64,000 nucleotides of DNA, from positions 17,553-81,552 of the forward strand of contig CALJVC010000053.1 of NCBI GenBank assembly GCA_937974845.1, given 5' to 3'. Under the pieces are notes generated by a model that was given only the letters and a program-made list of their open reading frames with translations, had not been told where the DNA came from and did no database searches. Shown in pieces: positions 15,908 to 25,991 of this stretch (its first letter is position 1; each line of letters starts with the position of its first letter). A program made the translations under genes and the position numbers. The DNA comes from an uncultured Pseudogracilibacillus sp. GTDB taxonomy: Bacteria > Bacillota > Bacilli > Bacillales > Amphibacillaceae.

Positions 15908-18307
15908 TTACATAAATTGATAAGGATTTACATCAATGACTAGCCGAAGACCTTGACGACCTTCCTTTGCAAAGAGTTGGGATAATTCATGCAAGGCGCT
16001 TAGTAAATCCGGTTCAAAACGGTACTTGATTAGCACTTGATACCGATAACGATTTTTCAACTTAGGTATCGGTGCTGGGGATGGACCTAATAAAATAGCC
16101 TCTTTCGTCAGATAACGACGGAGAAAATTTGCCGCCTCATAACTTTTCGAAGCCACGTGATTGCTCTGAGGAGCGGATAGGACAATTCGAACCAAATAAT
16201 AGTAAGGCGGATAACGAAAGGTACGTCGTAACTTCATTTCATGCTCGTAAAAGGCTTGATAATTATATTGACTAGCCAAAAGGATGCTATAGTGATCCGG
16301 TGTATAGGTTTGAACGACGACTTCTCCAGTTAATTCGTGCCGTCCCGCTCGACCACTTACTTGGGTAAGCAATTGGAAAGTCCTTTCCGCCGAGCGAAAA
16401 TCAGGTAAATGGAGCATCGTATCCGCCGCTAAAACACCGACCAAGGTGACATTTTTAAAATCTAACCCCTTTGCAATCATTTGTGTACCTAATAAAATAT
16501 CAGCTTCCTTCGCTTCAAACTTGCGTAATATTCGTTCATGTGCTCCTTTACGCCGGGTCGTGTCAACATCCATTCGTAAAACCCGTATTCCCGGCAGCTC
16601 CTTATACAATGCTTCTTGTACCCGTTCCGTCCCCGTACCGAAAAAATGAATCGCTTCGCTCTGGCAGGCCGGGCATCGGTTAGGCAGAGCTTTTTCATAA
16701 AGACAATAGTGGCACTTTAAGCGATGGGAACTTTTATGATAAGTTAATGAGATATCACAATAGGGGCATTCATCGACAAAGCCACACTCTCGGCAGAGTA
16801 TAAAATTTGAATAGCCCCGCCGGTTTAAAAGTAAAACAATTTGTTCACCTTTTTTTCGTCTCTCATTGATTTTTTCCACTAAAAGCCGGGAAAACATCGT
16901 TCGATTACCTGCCTTTAGCTCTTGACGCATATCGACAATATCAACCGGCGGAAGAGGGCGTTCATTGACCCGCTTCTTTAAAGTAAGCAGTCGATATACT
17001 TGTCGAGTAGTTCGAGCATAGGCTTCTAAGGTAGGTGTAGCACTTCCTAAAACGACAGGACAATTATTCAGGGTCCCCCGCTTAATGGCAACATCCTTTG
17101 CATGGTAACGAGGGGATTCTTCCTGTTTATAACTCGTTTCATGTTCCTCGTCAATAATTATGATACCTAGGTTTTCGAAAGGAGCAAAGATCGCCGAACG
17201 GGCGCCAACGACTACTTGTACTTCTTTCCGTTGAATTTTTCTCCATTCGTCATACTTTTCACCAATCGACAAGCCACTATGTAAGACGGCTACCTTTTCA
17301 CCAAAGCGCCCTCGAAAGCGCTCGACCATTTGTGGTGTTAATGAAATTTCTGGTACAAGAACGATTGCTTCTTCTCCCCGTTGGAGTACCCGTTCAATAG
17401 CCTGCAAATAAATTTCCGTTTTCCCACTTCCCGTTACCCCATGAACTAAGAAAGTCTCGTGTTCTTCCGCTTCAATTGTACGAACGATTGCATCTAAGGC
17501 TCTCGCTTGTTCATCGGTTAAGGGTAATTTAGTCGTGCGTTCAACAGGATGTTGATAAGGATTTCTATACACCTCTTGCTTCTCTATCCGAAGCCAACCT
17601 TTTTCTAATAAAGGGTTGAGGTGGGAACGTTGGATCGAAAGAGTATCATAAAGTTTCGCTTGGGCAACCGGCTCCGGATGTTGTATGAAGTATGTAAGTA
17701 TTTCTTTTTGTCTCGTGGCCTGTGGTAGTAATGAAGCTAAAGCATCCTTTAGCGTATCTATAGAAGCTGGAAAGATAATCGATTCATATCGCTTCCGATC
17801 CCTAGTTTCAACGATATATGCTAGCTTCACTTCACCTTGGTCTAGAGCTTCCTTCAGGATGGAAAGGGAAGGTAAAGCAGAAAGAACTTCATCATATGCC
17901 AGACTATTATTTTCCTCGGAAAATAAGCTAGCTAAGCTCGGATGACTAATCTCCTTTATTTTTCGTACTTCTTTTTTATATTTAGCCTTTAAGACTTGAG
18001 GAAGCATCGCTTGATAGGTCGTAATGTAAAGCGAAACCGTTTCTTCTGCCAACCATTTACCTAGATGCAATAATTCCTCCGTCAATACTGGCTCAAGATC
18101 AAGAACATCCTCTACCGCTTTTAAATCCTTTCTTTCGCTATGTTGCAATATATCTACAACAAAACCGGTAATCTTTCTACGACCGAAAGGTATCACAACC
18201 CTAACTCCACGCCTTACAACCCCGTGAAATTTTTCGGGAATCAAGTAATCAAAGCTTTGATTGACGTTTGTCGTTGGCACATCGACAATTACTCTAGCTA
18301 CTTCCAT
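15908..18307 (-). CDS. priA: Primosomal helicase PriA
   Basis: Recognises branched DNA and reloads the replicative helicase at collapsed forks; ~799 residues. The N-terminal DNA-binding part is followed by helicase motifs VTGSGKTEIY and DEEHETSYKQ. A zinc module has eight cysteines (CRECGFVDECPYC ... CHYCLYEKALPNRCPAC), and then come GTQMIAKGLDF and QVSGRAGR. The open frame starts ATG 18316, but ATG 18307 has better SD spacing; either way the start overlaps the 3' end of coaBC. Confidence 0.96.
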   Translation of the reverse strand: MEVARVIVDVPTTNVNQSFDYLIPEKFHGVVRRGVRVVIPFGRRKITGFVVDILQHSERKDLKAVEDVLDLEPVLTEELLHLGKWLAEETVSLYITTYQAMLPQVLKAKYKKEVRKIKEISHPSLASLFSEENNSLAYDEVLSALPSLSILKEALDQGEVKLAYIVETRDRKRYESIIFPASIDTLKDALASLLPQATRQKEILTYFIQHPEPVAQAKLYDTLSIQRSHLNPLLEKGWLRIEKQEVYRNPYQHPVERTTKLPLTDEQARALDAIVRTIEAEEHETFLVHGVTGSGKTEIYLQAIERVLQRGEEAIVLVPEISLTPQMVERFRGRFGEKVAVLHSGLSIGEKYDEWRKIQRKEVQVVVGARSAIFAPFENLGIIIIDEEHETSYKQEESPRYHAKDVAIKRGTLNNCPVVLGSATPTLEAYARTTRQVYRLLTLKKRVNERPLPPVDIVDMRQELKAGNRTMFSRLLVEKINERRKKGEQIVLLLNRRGYSNFILCRECGFVDECPYCDISLTYHKSSHRLKCHYCLYEKALPNRCPACQSEAIHFFGTGTERVQEALYKELPGIRVLRMDVDTTRRKGAHERILRKFEAKEADILLGTQMIAKGLDFKNVTLVGVLAADTMLHLPDFRSAERTFQLLTQVSGRAGRHELTGEVVVQTYTPDHYSILLASQYNYQAFYEHEMKLRRTFRYPPYYYLVRIVLSAPQSNHVASKSYEAANFLRRYLTKEAILLGPSPAPIPKLKNRYRYQVLIKYRFEPDLLSALHELSQLFAKEGRQGLRLVIDVNPYQFM

Positions 18308-19511
18308 CCTTTTCATCCTTTAAATCTGCGTATATTAACTCGATTACTTGTTTAGCAATCGTTGATTTAGCTGCTTTTTCCAAGGTCGTCATCCCTTCCT
18401 CCTTATTCATATAAGTGACGATATTCGTTCCTTTTCCAAAGCCAGCTCCCTCTTGGCTAATGTTGTTAATCACAATAGCGTCAAGATTCTTTTCCCGCAA
18501 TTTTTTTCGACCATAACCTAAGGGATCTGTCGTTTCCGCAGCAAAGCCAACGAGAAATTGTTTTGTCTTTTTTTCTCCTAAAGAATGTAAAATATCCTTC
18601 GTCCTTTCCATTTCAAGCGTTAGTCCATCGTTTCCTTTTTTCATTTTTTCATCATAGGTTTGTTTCGGACGGTAGTCTGCTACAGCAGCTGCTTTGATGA
18701 CGATGTCGCTCGTTTCATAATGTTTCCAAACGGCTTGATACATCTCTTCGGCAGTTGTGACATCGATCCGATTGATTCTTCCTAACGGTGTATCAAGATC
18801 TACAGGGCCAGCAACCAAGGTAACTTCCGCGCCTTTTAAAGCAGCAGCTTCAGCTAGGGCAAAGCCCATCGTTCCGGTCGAATGGTTCGTAAAATAACGA
18901 ACCGGGTCTAAGCTTTCTTGGGTAGGACCAGCTGTAATAAGCACCCGTTTTCCTGCTAAACTTGTGTCTTGTTCTTGATGGCGTTGAATCGTTCGAATAA
19001 TGGTTAAGGGTTCTTCTAGCCGTCCCTTTCCTACATAACCACAAGCAAGGTAGCCATCTCCTGGTTCGATAAAATGGTAGCCCCAGGCCTCAAGCTTCTG
19101 CATGTTTTCTTGTACGGCAGGGTGGGCATACATGTGCACATTCATCGCCGGAGCAATGTATACATCCGCTCGTGTTGCTAAAAGAATAGTCGTTAACATA
19201 TTATCAGCGATTCCATAGGCTAATTTACTTAAGGTATTAGCGGTTGCCGGGGCGATAATTGCGATATCCGCCCAATCAGCGATATCGACATGGGCAATTT
19301 TTTCAGCGTCCTTTTCAACAAAAGTATCGACATACACCTCGTTACGTGATAGGGCTTGAAAGGTTAGCGGGGAAACGAATTCTGTAGCCCCTTCTGTCAT
19401 GATTACTCGGACGTTTGCCCCTAATTGTGTTAACTTACTCGTTAAGTCACAAGCCTTATAAGCGGCAATACCTCCCGTTACACCTAATAGTACGTGTTTT
19501 CCCTTCCACAA
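18294..19511 (-). CDS. coaBC: Bifunctional phosphopantothenoylcysteine decarboxylase/phosphopantothenate-cysteine ligase
   Basis: Two consecutive steps of coenzyme A synthesis in one 405-residue protein. CoaC (flavin, N-terminal ~190): LGVTGGIAAYKA, APAMNVHMY, and the substrate flap with the catalytic Cys in YLACGYVGKGR. CoaB (C-terminal): ITAGPTQESLDPVRYFTNHSTG and the nucleotide-binding KAAAVADYRP. Translation most likely starts at TTG 19511, which has SD AAAGAGGTG at 6 bases; the frame extends 18 codons upstream without support. CoA feeds the acyl-ACP pathway encoded downstream. Confidence 0.95.
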   Translation of the reverse strand: MWKGKHVLLGVTGGIAAYKACDLTSKLTQLGANVRVIMTEGATEFVSPLTFQALSRNEVYVDTFVEKDAEKIAHVDIADWADIAIIAPATANTLSKLAYGIADNMLTTILLATRADVYIAPAMNVHMYAHPAVQENMQKLEAWGYHFIEPGDGYLACGYVGKGRLEEPLTIIRTIQRHQEQDTSLAGKRVLITAGPTQESLDPVRYFTNHSTGTMGFALAEAAALKGAEVTLVAGPVDLDTPLGRINRIDVTTAEEMYQAVWKHYETSDIVIKAAAVADYRPKQTYDEKMKKGNDGLTLEMERTKDILHSLGEKKTKQFLVGFAAETTDPLGYGRKKLREKNLDAIVINNISQEGAGFGKGTNIVTYMNKEEGMTTLEKAAKSTIAKQVIELIYADLKDEKDGSS

Positions 19512-19575
19512 GATGAACACCTCTTTTTCCTTCCTAATAGTGGAAAACCCTTGCCGGCACAGCAAGGGTTATTTC

Positions 19576-19773
19576 TTAAAGTTCTTCTTTAATAAAAACC
19601 TTCTCTTGATCGATTTCTTCTAATGCGATACCGACATACGTATGGGATTTCGGTTCTTCAATTAAAGGCTTCTCACCTTCTTGTAATTTACGGGCTCTCT
19701 TCGCCGCAATCGTTACAATAGAATATTTTGAATCAATTTTCTCCTGTAAACTATCGATTGATGGTTCTAACAT
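19576..19773 (-). CDS. rpoZ: RNA polymerase omega subunit
   Basis: 65-residue subunit aiding assembly of the RNA polymerase beta' subunit. It is recognised by [25 protein letters not shown] sequence and the alanine/arginine segment AAKRARKL, followed by short acidic residues. ATG 19773 has SD AGAGGAGG at 7 bases; the longer frame from 19830 lies inside gmk. It overlaps the gmk 3' end by 7 bases and precedes coaBC, as in B. subtilis. Confidence 0.96.
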   Translation of the reverse strand: MLEPSIDSLQEKIDSKYSIVTIAAKRARKLQEGEKPLIEEPKSHTYVGIALEEIDQEKVFIKEEL

Positions 19774-20390
19774 GAAACATCCTCCTCTAACATATCTTGA
19801 AAATTTTTCTCCATTCTTTCTCGTTTGCAATGTTCGCTAATAACGATTGACTTCACTTTTTCTACAGCTTGATCAACATTATCGTTGACGACGACATAAT
19901 CATACTGGGTCATCATTTTAATTTCTTTCTTCGCTTCTTCTAACCTTTGTAAAATAACTTCTTTCGTTTCGGTGCCCCGATTTACAATACGCTTCTTTAA
20001 TTCCTCTAAGCTCGGTGGCGATAGAAAGATAAAGACCCCTTCAGGGAAATTTTCTTTCACTTGAAGCGCCCCTTGGACTTCTATTTCCAAGAAAACGTCG
20101 TTTCCTTTTTTCAATTCGTCTAAGACATACTGTTTAGGAGTTCCATAATAATTATCGACATACTTTGCATATTCTAACAGTTCGTTTTTCTCAATCATTT
20201 GTTCAAATTCTTCTTTTGTTTTATAAAAGTAATCGATGCCTTCTTCTTCGCCTGGACGTTTACTTCTTGTCGTGGCCGAAACAGAATATTTTAAATCGGT
20301 TTCTTGTTCGAACAACTTTTTTCGAACGGTTCCCTTGCCGACCCCTGCCGGTCCAGATAAGACGAATAATATTCCTTCTTGTTTAATCAA
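19767..20390 (-). CDS. gmk: Guanylate kinase
   Basis: Phosphorylates GMP to GDP; 207 residues. P-loop [10 protein letters not shown], substrate segment [19 protein letters not shown], and [13 protein letters not shown]. The start is TTG 20390 with SD TAGGAGG at 7 bases. The remA gene usually found between yicC and gmk is missing; the gap is only 25 bases. Confidence 0.96.
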   Translation of the reverse strand: MIKQEGILFVLSGPAGVGKGTVRKKLFEQETDLKYSVSATTRSKRPGEEEGIDYFYKTKEEFEQMIEKNELLEYAKYVDNYYGTPKQYVLDELKKGNDVFLEIEVQGALQVKENFPEGVFIFLSPPSLEELKKRIVNRGTETKEVILQRLEEAKKEIKMMTQYDYVVVNDNVDQAVEKVKSIVISEHCKRERMEKNFQDMLEEDVSC

Positions 20391-20415
20391 TCCTGCTCCT
20401 CCTACTTCGTATCAA

Positions 20416-21300
20416 TTATTCTATATTTTGTACTTGTTCTTTAATTTTTTCTAGATCACTTTTGATTTGTACTACCCATTCGCTAATAGTTGGATCGACA
20501 GATTTCGAACCGATAGTATTGATTTCACGATGCAGTTCTTGAACGATAAAGTCAAGCTTTCGACCAATAGCCCCCGTTTGCTCAATCACTTGTTTAGAAT
20601 GGGCTAAGTGACTATCGATACGGGTGATTTCTTCTGTAATGTCACCTTTTTCGGCTAAAAGAGCGACTTCTTGTAATAAAGCCGACTCATCGTACGGCTC
20701 CTTATCTTCTAAATGGGCTGTAATTCTTTCTTTAATCCGTTCACGATAGCATTCGTATACCGTCTCCTTGCGACGGTCGATTTGTCGAATAGTCTGTTCG
20801 ATGTGCTCGATCCGCTTTTGAATATCTTTAATGAGAAAGTTACCTTCTTTTTGACGTGTTTCTTTCACTTTCTCCAATACGATCTCAATACTTTGTAAAA
20901 TTTTTTCATCTAACTCTTCGTTATGTTTCTTTTCTTCATTTACTGAAATTAAATCATCCATAGCAGTGATGATCGATATAGGTATTTCACGAGTAAGATG
21001 ATAGCGGGATTGAATCTTCCTTATCTGCTCGATATACTTGTCCATTAAATCCCAATCGACCTGAAGAGACTTATCCTCTAACGGACTTCCAATCGTCGTA
21101 ATATATACATCTACTCGACCTCGTTCGATATAGGCCTGGACTAGCTTTTTCATTGCTAATTCTAAGTGATATAACGAACGTGGTATATGAGCCTTAAAAT
21201 CTAAGTACCGACTATTTACGGTACGAATTTCTACATGTAATACCGTGTCATTTTCTAAATGAAAGGTTTCGTTACCATAACCTGTCATGCTCATTACCAT
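20416..21300 (-). CDS. yloC: YicC/YloC family endoribonuclease-related protein
   Basis: 294-residue YicC-like protein with N-terminal MSMTGYG and C-terminal REINTIGSKSVDPTISEWVVQIKSDLEKIKEQVQN, the two halves of the family. E. coli YicC and B. subtilis YloC have been implicated in RNA turnover; YloC has been reported as an endoribonuclease. ATG 21300 with GGAG at 8 bases is preferred over the frame opening at 21330. It has its own promoter and heads yloC-gmk-rpoZ-coaBC-priA. Confidence 0.93.
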   Translation of the reverse strand: MVMSMTGYGNETFHLENDTVLHVEIRTVNSRYLDFKAHIPRSLYHLELAMKKLVQAYIERGRVDVYITTIGSPLEDKSLQVDWDLMDKYIEQIRKIQSRYHLTREIPISIITAMDDLISVNEEKKHNEELDEKILQSIEIVLEKVKETRQKEGNFLIKDIQKRIEHIEQTIRQIDRRKETVYECYRERIKERITAHLEDKEPYDESALLQEVALLAEKGDITEEITRIDSHLAHSKQVIEQTGAIGRKLDFIVQELHREINTIGSKSVDPTISEWVVQIKSDLEKIKEQVQNIE

Positions 21301-21349
21301 GATCATCACTCCATTACGTATAGTATACAAGGTTATATGCTTTTTCTCT

Positions 21350-21379
21350 ATTATTTCGCCAGTTGGTAAACAATGTCAA
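21350..21379 (-). promoter_or_regulatory. Sigma-A promoter for yloC-gmk-rpoZ-coaBC
   Basis: Perfect -35 TTGACA (21374-21379 on the minus strand), 18-base spacer, AATAAT (21350-21355). It lies 50 bases before the yloC start and after the yloB terminator. Confidence 0.6.
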
Positions 21380-21451
21380 ATCCAACAAAAGGAAAAGTAT
21401 CTTTATTATAAAAAATTCCTTTCCTTTTCTCAATGTTCTTTCCCTTTATTA

Positions 21452-21494
21452 TAACAAAAGACGTCATTTACTTAGCTTGCTAAGTAAATGACGT
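21452..21494 (-). terminator. Rho-independent terminator after yloB
   Basis: A perfect 15-bp stem (ACGTCATTTACTTAG / CTAAGTAAATGACGT, arms 21461-21475 and 21480-21494) with a 4-base loop, followed on the minus strand by CTTTTGTTAT. It lies 6 bases after the yloB stop. Confidence 0.88.
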
Positions 21495-21499
21495 ATGGA

Positions 21500-24166
21500 C
21501 TAAGACGATACTTTTTTAGGAAAACTAAAGAGCACCGTCGGTAAAGCGCTCAAGGTAAGAATCAATAACCAATCTGTCACTTGTAAAGCTGTCGTATGGA
21601 AAATGGGTTGTAAAGATGGTAAATAAATAACTACTAATAGCAACAAAAAGGAAGAAAGAACCGCTAACAATAAATAAATATTATTCAATGGGTTTCTTGC
21701 AAAAACCCCTCGCTCACTACGACAATCAAACACATGGATTAACTGGGCTAAAACAAGGGTTGTAAAGGCAACGGAACGAGCATAGACTAAATCTTCAGGA
21801 TATTGACGTAAAATAACAATAAAGGCGATTAAGGATACGAGTCCGATTAGTATTCCCCGCGTAATAATCTTTTGACCCAACCCTCGGGAAAATATCCCTT
21901 CTTTTGGATTTCTCGGTTTCCGCTTCATTACATCCGTCTCCGGGGGATCCATACCCAAGGCCATCGCCGGTAAACCGTCAGTAATTAAATTTACCCATAA
22001 AATTTGCACAGGAACTAAAGGTAAAGGCAAGGCTAATAACATAGCAACGAGCATGACAAAAATCTCTCCAACATTCGATGCGAGTAAATAACGAATAAAC
22101 TTTCGAATATTTTCGTAAATATTTCTCCCTTCCCGAATGGCATCCTTAATCGTGCGAAAATTATCATCAAGTAAGATTAGAGATGATGCTTCTTTTGTCA
22201 CATCCGTTCCACTGATTCCCATACTGATTCCTACATTACTCGCTTTAATCGCTGGTGCATCGTTAACGCCATCTCCAGTCATGGCAACGATATGTCCAAC
22301 TTTTTGATAAGCTTTCACAATTTTTAATTTATGTTCTGGTGTCACCCGGGCAAAGATCGACACTTGTTCTATCATTTCCGCTAAAGAATCGATTGAGTGT
22401 TTATTCAATTCATGCCCTTCAAGTACGATGTCACCCTCCTGATATATCCCGACCTTCCTTCCAATTGCCATAGCTGTTTTCTTATGGTCACCGGTAATCA
22501 TCACCGTCTTGATGCCTGCTTCTTTACACTCCTGAATCGCTTCGGTAACTCCGGCTCGAGGTGGATCTTGAAGTCCAAATAATCCTAGAAAGTTGATTTC
22601 TTCTTCTAACCTCGGTAGTTCAGCCTTCGTTACCCTTACATGGGGAGGTAATTGTTTGATCCCGATAGCGATAATTCGTAATGCTTTATTTGCCATCTCG
22701 TCCATTTTTTTCGTAAGTTTCTTCTTATCAAGGGGTAGTAGGCTTCCATCGAGGCCTAGCGTATACTTAGAGCGGGATAAGATTACCTCCGGCGCTCCCT
22801 TTACAATTAAGAAACGTTCCTTCTTTTCATTTTCTACTACAACGGTCATCCGTTTTCTCGTCGAATCAAAGGGAAGTTCATAAATTGTACGATAACGCTC
22901 TGTCTCCTGCCATTCAATCTTCGCCTTCCGGGCTACAATCAATAGCGCCCCGTCGGTAGGATCCCCATCGACGATGTAACGAGAACGCTTCACATGTAAT
23001 TGCGCCCGATTACATAAGGCTCCGGCCAAAAGGGTATCCCTTAAAGTTTTAGGGAACTTGGTCAAGCTTTTCTTGTCCAATAAAAAACTTCCTTTTTTCT
23101 GATCTCCCTTCCCGGTCACTTCTACTGTTTTATAACCGATAAAAAGCTCCTGAACGGACATGTTATTCTCTGTGATTGTCCCAGTTTTATCAGAACAAAT
23201 AATCGAAGTACTGCCTAAAGTTTCAATCGCTGATAACTTTCGTACAATGGCCTTCTTTTTAATCATACGTTGTACCCCTAAGGATAAAGCGACGGTAACG
23301 ATGGCTGGCAAACCTTCGGGAATTACGGCCACTGCTAAAGATACTCCAGCCAAAAACATATCGTACATTAATTGACCATGATAAATTCCTATTCCGACGG
23401 TCAAGGCTGTTAACAGAAAAACGACATAAATTAATATCTTTCCTAAATCCTTTAACTTCAATTCAAGGGGGGTTTGGACAACTCCAGTCTCGTCCATTAA
23501 TGTAGCAATCTTCCCTATTTCAGTAGCCATTCCGGTCGAGACGACGATCCCTACCCCGTTCCCTTTGGTTACTAGGGTACTTTTAAAGGCCATATTTTTT
23601 TGTTCCTGTATAGCAAGTTCCGCTTTATCTATTTTATTTGCCTGTTTTTTTACAGGTAAAGATTCACCGGTTAACATCGATTCTTCTGTAGCTAAGTCAT
23701 TTGCTTCCATAATGCGCACATCCGCTGGAACCCGATCTCCGGCCCTTATCCGGACTACATCTCCTATCACGGCCCTTTCAGCCGGCAAGGTCGTCCATAA
23801 TCCATCCCGTAAGACCCTCATATTCGGTGCAGATAGTTGCTTTAACTTTTCTAAAGATTTTTCTGCTCGATGTTCTTGGAAAAAGCCAATCAAGCCATTT
23901 AATAAAACGATTAACATAATAGCAATTGCATCGATATATTCCCCTAATAGTCCCGCGATTAAAGTTGCAGCGAGTAAAATCATTACGAGAAAATCTTGAA
24001 ATTGACTTAAGAAAATAAGCCAACTAGACTTCCGTTTGCTTTCGACTAACTTGTTCAAACCTTGTGTTCGAGCCCGACGTTCGGCCTCTTCCGTTGTTAA
24101 ACCTTTTTCTCGATTCACCGCTAGCTGTGCCTCTACTTCTTCGATCGACTTCTTATACCAATCCAT
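21500..24166 (-). CDS. yloB: Calcium-transporting P-type ATPase YloB
   Basis: P2A-type cation pump of ~888 residues, similar in length and context to B. subtilis YloB, a Ca2+ ATPase. Order: N-terminal cation ATPase domain; actuator with MLTGESLPV; membrane motif VIPEGLPA; phosphorylation site ICSDKTGTITEN; nucleotide domain with KGAPE; hinge MTGDGVNDAPA; membrane motif NLITDGLPAMALG and four more C-terminal helices. ATG 24166 (M3 of the open frame) has SD AGGGTGGG at the better distance. It is divergent from rqcH. Confidence 0.93.
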   Translation of the reverse strand: MDWYKKSIEEVEAQLAVNREKGLTTEEAERRARTQGLNKLVESKRKSSWLIFLSQFQDFLVMILLAATLIAGLLGEYIDAIAIMLIVLLNGLIGFFQEHRAEKSLEKLKQLSAPNMRVLRDGLWTTLPAERAVIGDVVRIRAGDRVPADVRIMEANDLATEESMLTGESLPVKKQANKIDKAELAIQEQKNMAFKSTLVTKGNGVGIVVSTGMATEIGKIATLMDETGVVQTPLELKLKDLGKILIYVVFLLTALTVGIGIYHGQLMYDMFLAGVSLAVAVIPEGLPAIVTVALSLGVQRMIKKKAIVRKLSAIETLGSTSIICSDKTGTITENNMSVQELFIGYKTVEVTGKGDQKKGSFLLDKKSLTKFPKTLRDTLLAGALCNRAQLHVKRSRYIVDGDPTDGALLIVARKAKIEWQETERYRTIYELPFDSTRKRMTVVVENEKKERFLIVKGAPEVILSRSKYTLGLDGSLLPLDKKKLTKKMDEMANKALRIIAIGIKQLPPHVRVTKAELPRLEEEINFLGLFGLQDPPRAGVTEAIQECKEAGIKTVMITGDHKKTAMAIGRKVGIYQEGDIVLEGHELNKHSIDSLAEMIEQVSIFARVTPEHKLKIVKAYQKVGHIVAMTGDGVNDAPAIKASNVGISMGISGTDVTKEASSLILLDDNFRTIKDAIREGRNIYENIRKFIRYLLASNVGEIFVMLVAMLLALPLPLVPVQILWVNLITDGLPAMALGMDPPETDVMKRKPRNPKEGIFSRGLGQKIITRGILIGLVSLIAFIVILRQYPEDLVYARSVAFTTLVLAQLIHVFDCRSERGVFARNPLNNIYLLLAVLSSFLLLLVVIYLPSLQPIFHTTALQVTDWLLILTLSALPTVLFSFPKKVSS

Positions 24167-24228
24167 CCGCATCCCACCCTATCATGTAACTCTAGTGATA
24201 CATATGTATGCAAGGAAAATTTTATTAA

Positions 24229-24237
24229 TGCTATAAT
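24229..24237 (+). promoter_or_regulatory. Extended -10 promoter for rqcH
   Basis: TGCTATAAT: consensus -10 (24232-24237) with a TGn extension and no good -35. It ends one base before the first in-frame ATG (24239), so transcription would begin at about 24244. This is a second reason to prefer the rqcH start at 24257. Confidence 0.6.
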
Positions 24238-24256
24238 AATGGCTGAGGTGAAAAGG

Positions 24257-25948
24257 ATGCCCTTTGACGGAATTGTTACCCACGCAGTTACTAAGGAATT
24301 ACAAGAAACATTAGTCGGCGGACGGATTAACAAAATATATCAGCCGACAGATACAGAATTAATTCTTACTATTCGGCACCAACAGACGAACTACCGTTTG
24401 CTTATATCTATCCATCCTTCCTATGCTCGAGTTCATCTAACAGAGGAACAACTACGTAATCCAGAAACTCCTCCAACCTTCTGTATGACCTTGCGAAAAT
24501 ATATGAACGGAGCGCGGATCGAACGACTTCACCAAGAGGATTTCGAGCGAATTATTACGATCGACATTCAAGGGCGGGATGAAATTGGCGACCAAGTATA
24601 TCATCAATTATTAATTGAAATAATGGGACGACATAGTAACGTCGTTTTAATTGAAACAGAAACAAAAAAAATCATCCATGCGATGAAGCCGATTCCACCT
24701 TCTATTAATCGTTATCGCACCCTTTTACCCGGTGCAAGCTATCGATTGCCCCCTCCGCAAGATAAGTTGGATCCCCTAAAAAGCACACCGGAAGCAGTCG
24801 TTAAAAAACTAGACTTTAATCAGGGAAGACTAGATAGACAACTTGTTCAACATGTCGCTGGTTTTTCTCCCTTTATTGCTAAAGAGCTCGTCGAAAGAAC
24901 CGGCTTAGGAGGAGCGAAGGCATATATGAAAGAATTTGCCATTCTCCAAAAGGAAATAAAAGAAGGTCACTTTCAACCGGCTATTTACGAAGGTAAGCGG
25001 GAAGACTTTCATGTTTTACCTATTCAGCATGAAAAGAAGCAGGCTAGCTTTTCTACAGTTAGTCGTATGCTAGACGCCTTTTTCGCCAACAAAGCAGAAC
25101 GGGACCGGGTAAAACAACAAGTGAGCGATTTAACCCGCCTCATTGAAAATGAACGGAATAAAAATAAGCGAAAACTCAAGATTCACCAACAAACGTTACA
25201 ACAAGGGAAAAAAGTCGATACCTACCAAAAATATGGAGAACTCTTAACAGCTAATATGCATCGGATGAAAAAAGGGATGAAAAAAATCACTGTAACAGAC
25301 TATTATGTAGAGGATCAACCCGAGATTACCATCCCTTTAAAAGAAGACTTAAGTCCGAGTGAAAATGCCCAGCGTTATTTCAAACGTTATAGAAAACTAC
25401 AAAGGGCTCAAGAAAAAGCTTTAAAAGAAATCGAAAGGGCCCAGGCAGAAATACAATATTTAGAGGCAGTACTACAACAATTAAGCCAAGCTCGGGAAGA
25501 AGATATAGAAGAAATTCGTCGAGAACTCGAAGAAGAGGGCTATCAGCGGCAGCGGAAACAAAAAAGACGGAAGCTCGAACAACCAAAACCGGAACAGTTC
25601 TTATCTTCCGATGGCACAACGATATACGTCGGGAGAAATAATAAGCAAAACGAATTTGTCACCCATCGACTCGCACATAAAGAAGACATTTGGCTTCACA
25701 CCTTGGATATTCCAGGTTCCCATGTCGTCATTAAAAGTGCCAATCCTTCAGAAGAAACTTTGCTAGAAGCTGCTCAATTGGCTGCTTACTATAGTAAAGC
25801 ACGTCAGTCGGAATCAGTGCCAGTCGACTACACAAAAGTGAAATATGTGAAAAAGCCAAAGGGAGGAAAACCGGGCTTTGTCACGTATACAGAACAAAAA
25901 ACCTTATTCGTTACTCCGAAAAAATTAAATAGGCAAGCAAAAACATAA
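24257..25948 (+). CDS. rqcH: Ribosome quality-control protein RqcH (NFACT/FbpA family, YloA)
   Basis: Rqc2/NEMF homologue. In B. subtilis it binds stalled 50S-peptidyl-tRNA, recruits tRNA-Ala and adds C-terminal alanine tails to mark aborted chains for degradation. The protein has 563 residues. The NFACT-N domain begins MPFDGIVTHAV and continues through EIMGRHSNVVLI. HhH and coiled-coil segments follow (~280-430). The NFACT-R domain carries LHTLDIPGSHVVIKS and VDYTKVKYVKKPKGGKPGFV. Where I recall Asp97-Arg98 in B. subtilis, this protein has Glu97-Arg98. Start 24257 has GAGGTG at 6 bases. Confidence 0.95.
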   Translation: MPFDGIVTHAVTKELQETLVGGRINKIYQPTDTELILTIRHQQTNYRLLISIHPSYARVHLTEEQLRNPETPPTFCMTLRKYMNGARIERLHQEDFERIITIDIQGRDEIGDQVYHQLLIEIMGRHSNVVLIETETKKIIHAMKPIPPSINRYRTLLPGASYRLPPPQDKLDPLKSTPEAVVKKLDFNQGRLDRQLVQHVAGFSPFIAKELVERTGLGGAKAYMKEFAILQKEIKEGHFQPAIYEGKREDFHVLPIQHEKKQASFSTVSRMLDAFFANKAERDRVKQQVSDLTRLIENERNKNKRKLKIHQQTLQQGKKVDTYQKYGELLTANMHRMKKGMKKITVTDYYVEDQPEITIPLKEDLSPSENAQRYFKRYRKLQRAQEKALKEIERAQAEIQYLEAVLQQLSQAREEDIEEIRRELEEEGYQRQRKQKRRKLEQPKPEQFLSSDGTTIYVGRNNKQNEFVTHRLAHKEDIWLHTLDIPGSHVVIKSANPSEETLLEAAQLAAYYSKARQSESVPVDYTKVKYVKKPKGGKPGFVTYTEQKTLFVTPKKLNRQAKT

Positions 25949-25978
25949 AAAAGCAACGGCTTTCCCGTTGCTTTTTTT
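25947..25978 (+). terminator. Rho-independent terminator after rqcH (probably bidirectional)
   Basis: AAAAAAGCAACGG and CCGTTGCTTTTTTT pair around a 5-base loop, giving a stem with A and T tracts on either side. It overlaps the rqcH stop and lies 13 bases past the end of the convergent LysR gene, so it can serve both. Confidence 0.92.
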
Positions 25979-25991
25979 AGCTATTAGACGA

